A stretch of 64,000 nucleotides of DNA, taken from NCBI RefSeq assembly GCF_947179165.1, contig NC_077241.1:30251246-30315245 (forward strand), in the 5' to 3' direction. Positions 58,049 through 64,000 of the stretch are shown in pieces. Position numbers and translations under genes: made by a program. The stretch comes from Solanum dulcamara. Its lineage: Eukaryota > Streptophyta > Magnoliopsida > Solanales > Solanaceae. Position 1 is the stretch's first letter; every line of letters starts with the position of its first letter. The notes beneath the pieces are model-generated. The model was not told the origin of the DNA. It saw only the letters and a program-made list of their open reading frames with translations, and made no database searches.

Positions 58049-60989
58049 TGTTACACCCCATTCTTTTGTACCTTGGAACGCGTTCTTAAGTCGCTTGCAA
58101 GGCTCTTAAGTTTCATGGAAGGATCGTAAGCCTCTTAAGTTTCTTAAGGTTTTCTAAAGTTTTTTAAAGCTTCTAAAAGCTTTTTAAGTTTCTTCAAAGA
58201 TTCCTAAGTTCTTGAAAGCTTCTTAGAAGTTACCATGTGATCCAAATAGGCTATAACTCTATCAAAAAACTCTAAGGAAAGGAGAATGTGATACCCCATG
58301 GGAGGGAAGATTGGAAATAAAGTTATAGGAATCCGGAAGGAATTGAAGGCCAAGTAGTAAATCGTAGGACCTGAATTACTTGTGTAAGATATTACTTTGG
58401 ATGTTTTATATACGTAAGCTATCAAATTAGAAATTTTACATACTTAAGCTACTTGAGTACGTACCAAGCTTACATAGCAAAAATTACATAGATTCATAAA
58501 AAAGATGAGATTATGAGCCCACGAGAGGAAAAAGAGGGTGACACATGGCATCATGAGAGAGTGACATGTGGAAGCATGAGAGATTTACATGTGGAAGTAT
58601 ATGGAGCAAGGGGTGGGCCCCCACATGCCATATGGCAGCCCAAGATTGGAGGAGGTAATGCGTTGGCCCAACGAGGGCTTGACATGTGTCACCACTTAGG
58701 GCTTGACATATGTAACCACTTAGGGGTTGACATGTGTCACACTTTATATGGCCTATATGTATGTGTCTTAAAAATTATCAAATTTCCATACATTTCTAGA
58801 AAACTCAAGAATAAGAGAGAAAGGAAGAGAAGAAACTAGAGAGGTAGAGAGAGAAGGCCACAAGTTTTGGAGAGGAAAAAGGTAAGTTCTCCAATTCTTT
58901 TCATGAATTAATTATATAGGGTACACATTATGTTATGAAGCTATTTTTAATGTAAATTTATGGTTTTTATAATCCCCAAAACGTTAACAAACATCCCCGA
59001 AGTTTCAGTTGTGCTAAAGAAAATTTCGAGGCAAGTTCCGACAAGTTTTGGTGAGTTTCGGGTAAGGTAAAGTTTTCTCTTTATAACTGGAGTTTATGAT
59101 GATTTTCTGAGGTATATTACATGTATTTAATGAGGTTTTAAGTGGAAAAATTTCATAAGGACTCTTGACGTTAGAAAAAAACTAAATTGAAGTCGTTATA
59201 GCTAAATCAAAATCGAGTAGTGTGTTGTGATTGTGGTGCCGCATTTTCAGATGGTTTGGTGATGTGTTACAGTAATGGAAAGTGTTCTAAAAAGGATGTG
59301 GGTGCTTCTTGTTTCAGCCACACGACACCCCCATTTGGTATGGTTAAAGATTTTACGAAATAAAGGTTAAAAACTGTATTTTGATATCCTAGTTTTGAGC
59401 TAGTGGTTTGGAGTTGTATTGAGTAATGTTGAAGTGATTTACTTATATATATGATTCTGGTTGTTTTTGTTGGTATGGTTGTTGACATGGTGCCCGAGTT
59501 GAAATCTCGGGGATGTCGAAGTTATAGGGAAGATACTGCCCGATTTTTGGTAACTTAGGAACTAGTAATGAACTAGTCGAGGGAAATGGATAAGTAAATG
59601 ACCTGTATGGAGACATGGTTGTAGATTTGGAATTGGAAAGTGAAAGTTCATTAACCATAGTATTACTTTCATTTTAAATAGGTTCAATAGACAACGATGT
59701 GAACGTATTAGGAGTAATCCGTAAGAGGTATGTAAAGCTAACCGTTCCTTCTTTTGGCATGTCTTTGGCATAAGTATGTATAGCTAACCATTCTTTCTCT
59801 TGTCATGTTTTGACATAAGTATATAAATCTAATATTCCTTTTTGGCATGGTTTTTATGAAATAAGTATATGACTTTTATATGATTCCAAGGAAGTTCCTA
59901 TTCGTAGAGCCGCTAGGATGGACAACTTCTTGATTTTCCAAAGGAAATTTTATCATGCCTAGATACGTGTATATGATTCCAAAAGTTCTATTTGGATATA
60001 ACTTATAGTGATATTCAAAAGGTACTTGATACGACTCTTGTCTTGATTTTTGAATAATAGCTCATTTTGTTAACTCCATCGAGTCTCAAAATGATTTAAA
60101 GTGCATTTAGTTTCTCACTACTCCACTCGTGGATGCCTTAATTCTTCCTTCACCTATCCCGAGTCTGGTTTTGTTATCGTGCATACTTCTCTACATCATT
60201 CACCGTTCCCCAACATGAGGGGGCAGATACGTCTTGCACATGGGTTTGATTTTTGGAGTTATGATGTGCCATGTACCCATATAATATGATATGATATGAT
60301 ATGACTGTCTGATATGATATGATATGATATGATTTGTGTTGTGGCACCAGTGATGGGAAGGCGACCACGATTTGTTCACCGAGTCCCATAATGGGGCCGG
60401 ATATGGCATATGTTTTTCTGCATATATTATTTGTGGTTATGAAAAGCATTTTGATATTCTAGATATTTTCCTCATTTTTGTACCTTCTGTTCTGGTACTG
60501 GCTTTACCTATTATAGTCCATGCTTTACATACTTGGTATATTATCCGTACTGACCCTCTTTCTTCGGGGGCTGGGTTACATGCCCGCAGGTACAGATGCT
60601 TAGTTTGCTGATATGCTCACTTAGGACATCCTCCCTGTTGGTTGGCTGTGCTCCTTTGTTCGGATCCCTATTTTGGTATTAAGTTTTCTATTGTACATTT
60701 GTACATGTTGGCTAAGGATACGATGGGGCCCTATCCCATCATATGACTAGGCTATTGTTCTATAGAGGTCTGTAGACTTGTGATGTGGGTTAAGTATATA
60801 TGTTTTGGGCTTTGTTTTCCATGATGGCCTTAATGACCCTCTTCTGCTATATCTGTTCTCATGCGCTCTTTAGCGACCCCTATTTTATTTCTACTTTTTT
60901 TATTCTAATAACACGCTAAGTGGGGCTAAGGGTACTTATGGGTGCTTAACTCGGGCACCAGTCATGGCCTACGGAGTTGGGTCGTGACA
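58049..60989 (+). repeat. 3' LTR of element E
   Basis: TGTTACACCCC to GGGTCGTGACA, then CACCA. It preserves the site into which D inserted in the 5' LTR. It lacks about 38 bp found in the 5' LTR near 55352, and its pentanucleotide run is longer. Confidence 0.92.
60284..60333. repeat. GATAT pentanucleotide microsatellite
   Basis: Two runs of (GATAT)n separated by GACTGTCT. The 5' LTR counterpart (55304-55352) has fewer units. Confidence 0.85.
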
Positions 60990-60994
60990 CACCA
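60990..60994. repeat. target-site duplication of element E, right copy
   Basis: CACCA. Segment H continues after it with ATTAGATTAATGTG. Confidence 0.9.
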
Positions 60995-62797
60995 ATTAGA
61001 TTAATGTGAACAGATCCTCAACGGTGTGCATGTTGATGATCTCTAGAACATTTCTCTGCATCATGAAATGATAAAGGTCCAAATGGTTGTTAGTACATGG
61101 AATGTATGAGTATGTAATATGGTACAAAAAACATACATCATGGTAGGATCATATCAGTTTAGATATCTCAAATCACAAAAATGAGGAACTCAATAAAGAT
61201 GTAATAAGTCTAAAGTAAGAATAAGGTTTAGACATACACCAATCATAACCAATCAAATAACTAGGGTACTATCAAGACCTATCTGAGAGTTTCTCTTATC
61301 CGATAATAATCACTTATGAACTAGTGATCGTACAACAAGCTCTATTGTTGACACAACTATCCATACTTTGCCAGGGTAAAGGATGAATTAACCAATCATG
61401 GATCTAGGACAATTAATCAAGTCATATCTGTCATGAAAATAAAATAAGGAAACATCCAGCTTAACGGTTCAATCCTCTCCTATATTTGGCAACTTCATTA
61501 TTGAGTTCGAGTTGTTATTTACTCTTCCTCAATCTAGTGCTCGATACTCCTCTCAAGACTCAATGCTCATAAGACTTATTCAATCAATCCTACTCAATCC
61601 AATCAACAAGTCTCATAAGGACTCTTATCAACTCATCAATTTTATCAAATCAACCTTTCAATAATTCAATCTATCCATGCCATCCCAATCACATGTTCAA
61701 GAGAAGTTAGTTATACATTTATGACCACATTCAGTTAGGTTCAATTATTTGGGTCCAAGTTATAAAAATGCAAAAGACCTTCAAATTTGTTAAGACTATT
61801 ATATTCATATCTCATTGACATTCAAGCACTTACAATTCAAGGGTCTAGACTAAATCATTAAGTATAGACATTAAATTATGATTAAAATATAATTAGGGTC
61901 TTATGAAATAAAATATGTAAGTATTTGTTCAAGATTTCAAGTCATGAAAATAATCAATCAATAAATAGTATGTAAAAATAGTTTAGAGGTTAGAAAAATT
62001 CAAAAAAACATTCATGAAAGGTTCAACTCTTATCACAATTCCATCAAACACGTCTATGGGGCACATAGAAGAATACAATCCATGTTTTAGTTGGCCTTAC
62101 ATACATGAAATGAGGAATACCTCGTCCAAAATCAAAAACACCTCACTTGAAAGCCTTGAAACCTATCTCTTTCCCTTCTATCTAATCTCGTTTCTCAAAA
62201 GTTTTTAAGCGTTCATGAGAGAAAACTAGCATTAGGAACTGATATAGGGCAGCTTCTAGTCCCAAAAGAATGTGGGTTAGGTATAGGAGGGGTGGGAAAA
62301 GGTTTGGAATGCCCTTATTAAGAAAATATTTGAAAAATGGGGTCAGGAGATCTTTTTGCTTGCCAGCCCAGGACCCAAACTATTGTGGAATGTTTTGACT
62401 GCACCAGACTCTAAACTACTGCAGCACTAGTCTACTGTAAAATGGTCATAAATTTTTACTATAAACTTGGAATGAGGCAAGATCTGTAGAGTTGGAAAAA
62501 GGACTTAAAGACCTTTAATTTTATAGGTCATAGGCCACCTAAAGCTTAAGATTCTGAAGGTTATGATCATTTGAAGTTGACACTTATATAATCTTATACA
62601 AAAACTCTATCGATAAAGGATCTTTGAACTCGACTTAGTATTAGAAGTTCTTCATGACCCTAATTCACCTCTAATACACTTTAAATACTTAGGAATTGAT
62701 CCTAAAATAGATATACAATTAGGATTCATTAGGATCGGGCCTATACGCATAAGAAGAATAGCTCAGGTCTTAGCTAAAAAAAATTCATGGTATAACA

Positions 62798-62965
62798 CAT
62801 TCGATCTAATGAAACCTTTGTCCAACAAATCTTTCAAGTGATCCTTTAACGCTTTTAATTCTATTGGGGCCATATGGTAAGGAGGATAGAGATAAGCTGG
62901 GTATTTGGGAGAAGATCGATACCCAAGTCTATTTTCCTTTCAAGAGGGATACTTGGAGGTCATCA
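62798..62965 (-). pseudogene. element G reverse transcriptase start
   Basis: On the minus strand it reads KIDLGIDLLPNTQ, a Pro/Tyr block before MAP, then LKDLLDKGFIRS. This is the beginning of gypsy RT. Small frame errors are present. It stops at segment H. The catalytic YxDD region is absent from the window for this element. Confidence 0.78.
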
Positions 62966-63620
62966 AGAAAAAATTCTAAAAATTCATTAACAACAGAGAC
63001 TGACTTTGGAGTAGGAGCTTCAGAACTTGTATCTCTAACCTAGACTTGATGATAAATGTAACCTTTGAAAATCATTTTCCGATCTTTAAGGTATGAGATA
63101 AATTAACCTTTAAATATGGAATTACTACATTTCCATTCTAGGACTAGCTCATTAGAAAACTAAAACTTGACCACACGAGTTCTACAATATTTACAAGCAT
63201 AGCATGCATAAAGTTAATCCATACCAAGAATCACATCAAAATCAGTCATATCAAGCTCTACAAGATCAATTGAGGTGACTTTATGGAAAACTGAAACTAG
63301 GCAGTTTTGATAGACTCTTTTCGCCACAACTGAATCACCAATAGAAATATAGACTGAAAAAGGCTCTAGAAAGATCTTGGTACTAACAATGAATTTTATA
63401 GCAATTTAAAGAGTAACATATGATAGAGTGGCACCCAAATCTAACAATCCATAAAGATCAAAGTCAAAGACTTTCCACATACTAGTCACCACATCAGGAG
63501 AATCCTCTAACTTCTGACGAGTCAGAAGGGGATAAAATCTATTTTGGCACTGACTGCCACCCGAAATAGTACCACACTGATCAAGATAGCTGGTAGCCTG
63601 AGTCTGAGTCTAGGTCTAGC
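62966..63620 (-). pseudogene. element G aspartic protease and linker
   Basis: The minus-strand reading shows LYGLLDLGATLSYVTL at about 63407-63455, the protease active-site motif, where the family normally has D-P/S-G. Here Asp-Leu-Gly replaces it. The downstream linker to RT contains a diverged M-D-Y-x-x-I-L-G-M-D-type stretch near 63205-63260. Stops (for example after VTL) break the frame. Confidence 0.75.
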
Positions 63621-64000
63621 ACCACTCTTACACTCCTTTGCCTGATGACATGGATTTCCACACCTATAGCATACATCCAATCCCGCTAAGCATTCTCCCT
63701 TATGATTCCTTCCACACTTCTTACTTGGAAGGATGACTTGAGCACTCGGAGATTCTCCTTAAACCTTAGGGTTAGGCACTCTATCTTTATAAAACTTTGG
63801 AGACATGGTATTTTTTGACTCTTGTCCGAAATACTATTTCCAAAACTAAGGATGGCCACCATTCCCACACTTACTATAAGAGAAATTACCACCATCGGTG
63901 AGAGCCCTCTTGGACTCTCTTCTAGACCTCTCGTTTAGCTTCTCCTCCTATATTTGTTCGTCATGTATTGTAAGTCTCAAAATATCCATCCCTTTGATAA
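63621..64000 (-). pseudogene. element G gag C-terminus with zinc knuckle
   Basis: On the minus strand the order is a Lys/Arg/Ser-rich segment (ESKRALTDGGNFS), FYKDRVPNPK, then CGRNHKGEC and the zinc knuckle CYRCGNPCHQAKEC (about 63633-63675), which keeps C, C, H and C. This is the gag nucleocapsid of a Tekay-like element continuing beyond the window. Stops are scattered in it. Confidence 0.82.

Larger units (their letters stand above)
41771..60989 (+). mobile_element. Element E: complete non-autonomous gypsy-type retrotransposon carrying 5S rRNA sequence, split by element D
   Basis: E is about 7.9 kb without D. CACCA duplications flank it. The LTRs are about 2.94 kb each, and the 5' one is interrupted by D. 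The internal region is only 2.0 kb: primer-binding site, A-type leader, non-coding sequence, a 5S rRNA segment, the last codons of a chromodomain and polypurine tract. There is no gag, protease, RT or integrase core. LTR divergence is several percent by eye, older than C and D. It is the most reduced of the three 5S-carrying elements. Confidence 0.92.
41476..62797 (-). repeat. LTR-like segment H, split by element E
   Basis: H is made of about 41476-41770 and 60995-62797, about 2.1 kb when rejoined. On the minus strand it contains TTGGTGAGTACTCTCC, matching the GGTGAGTCCTCATC block of the Elem1 and F LTRs, and would begin TGTTATACCATG. It lies between the RT start and the RNase H end of element G, in place of about 1.3 kb of pol. 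No coding frame is convincing. The LTR identity is fairly supported by the shared block. The exact ends are uncertain. Confidence 0.55.

Noticed and set aside
57831..58109. 92-codon frame in element E
   Set aside because: It begins in the 5S segment, crosses the polypurine tract and runs into the LTR. It cannot be a gene.

Overview
This is plant nuclear DNA made almost entirely of transposable elements. I found no intact host gene, tRNA gene or CRISPR array. The bulk is Ty3/gypsy LTR retrotransposons of the chromodomain (Tekay/Del-like) type, with primer-binding sites of the form TGGTATCAGAGC (initiator Met-tRNA), polypurine tracts AAAGGGGGGAAGGA and 5-bp target-site duplications (TSDs). There are also remnants of an Athila-like gypsy element, a LINE and a CACTA transposon end. 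The style of the repeats suggests Solanaceae, but that is recognition only and not proven. It looks like pericentromeric or other heterochromatic DNA.

Layout. 1-4210: 3' part of a gypsy element (Elem1: integrase and chromodomain), its LTR, then a primer-binding site and leader running into a LINE remnant. 4211-10792: a CACTA end, an unrecognised AT-rich stretch, an Athila-like integrase and a second decayed ORF, a gypsy gag remnant, and a minus-strand LTR fragment. 10793-24086: element A, a decayed gag-pol element with two 2.78-kb LTRs, a 2-kb direct tandem duplication of its protease-RT-RNase H segment, and a further internal start after its second LTR. 24087-40882: element F, a gypsy element deleted from gag zinc knuckle to integrase. 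It is split by solo LTR B (TSD ACTAG), which is itself split by complete element C (TSD ACAAC). 40883-64000: element G (minus strand), in which the RT-to-RNase H stretch is replaced by LTR-like segment H. H is split by complete element E (TSD CACCA), whose 5' LTR is split by complete element D (TSD CGTAC).

Elements C, D and E are large non-autonomous retrotransposons. They keep LTRs, primer-binding site, the leader shared with element A, a chromodomain-coding tail and the polypurine tract, but lack working gag-pol. All three carry, in sense orientation inside the internal region, a roughly 102-nt segment of 5S rRNA (31197-31298 minus, 49803-49904 plus, 57745-57847 plus). This 5S-carrying family, apparently dependent on an A-like partner for its enzymes, is the most interesting system in the window. 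Insertion order is readable: E is older than D, and B is older than C. By-eye LTR comparison makes D youngest (under 1% divergence), then C (about 1.4%), with A and E clearly older.
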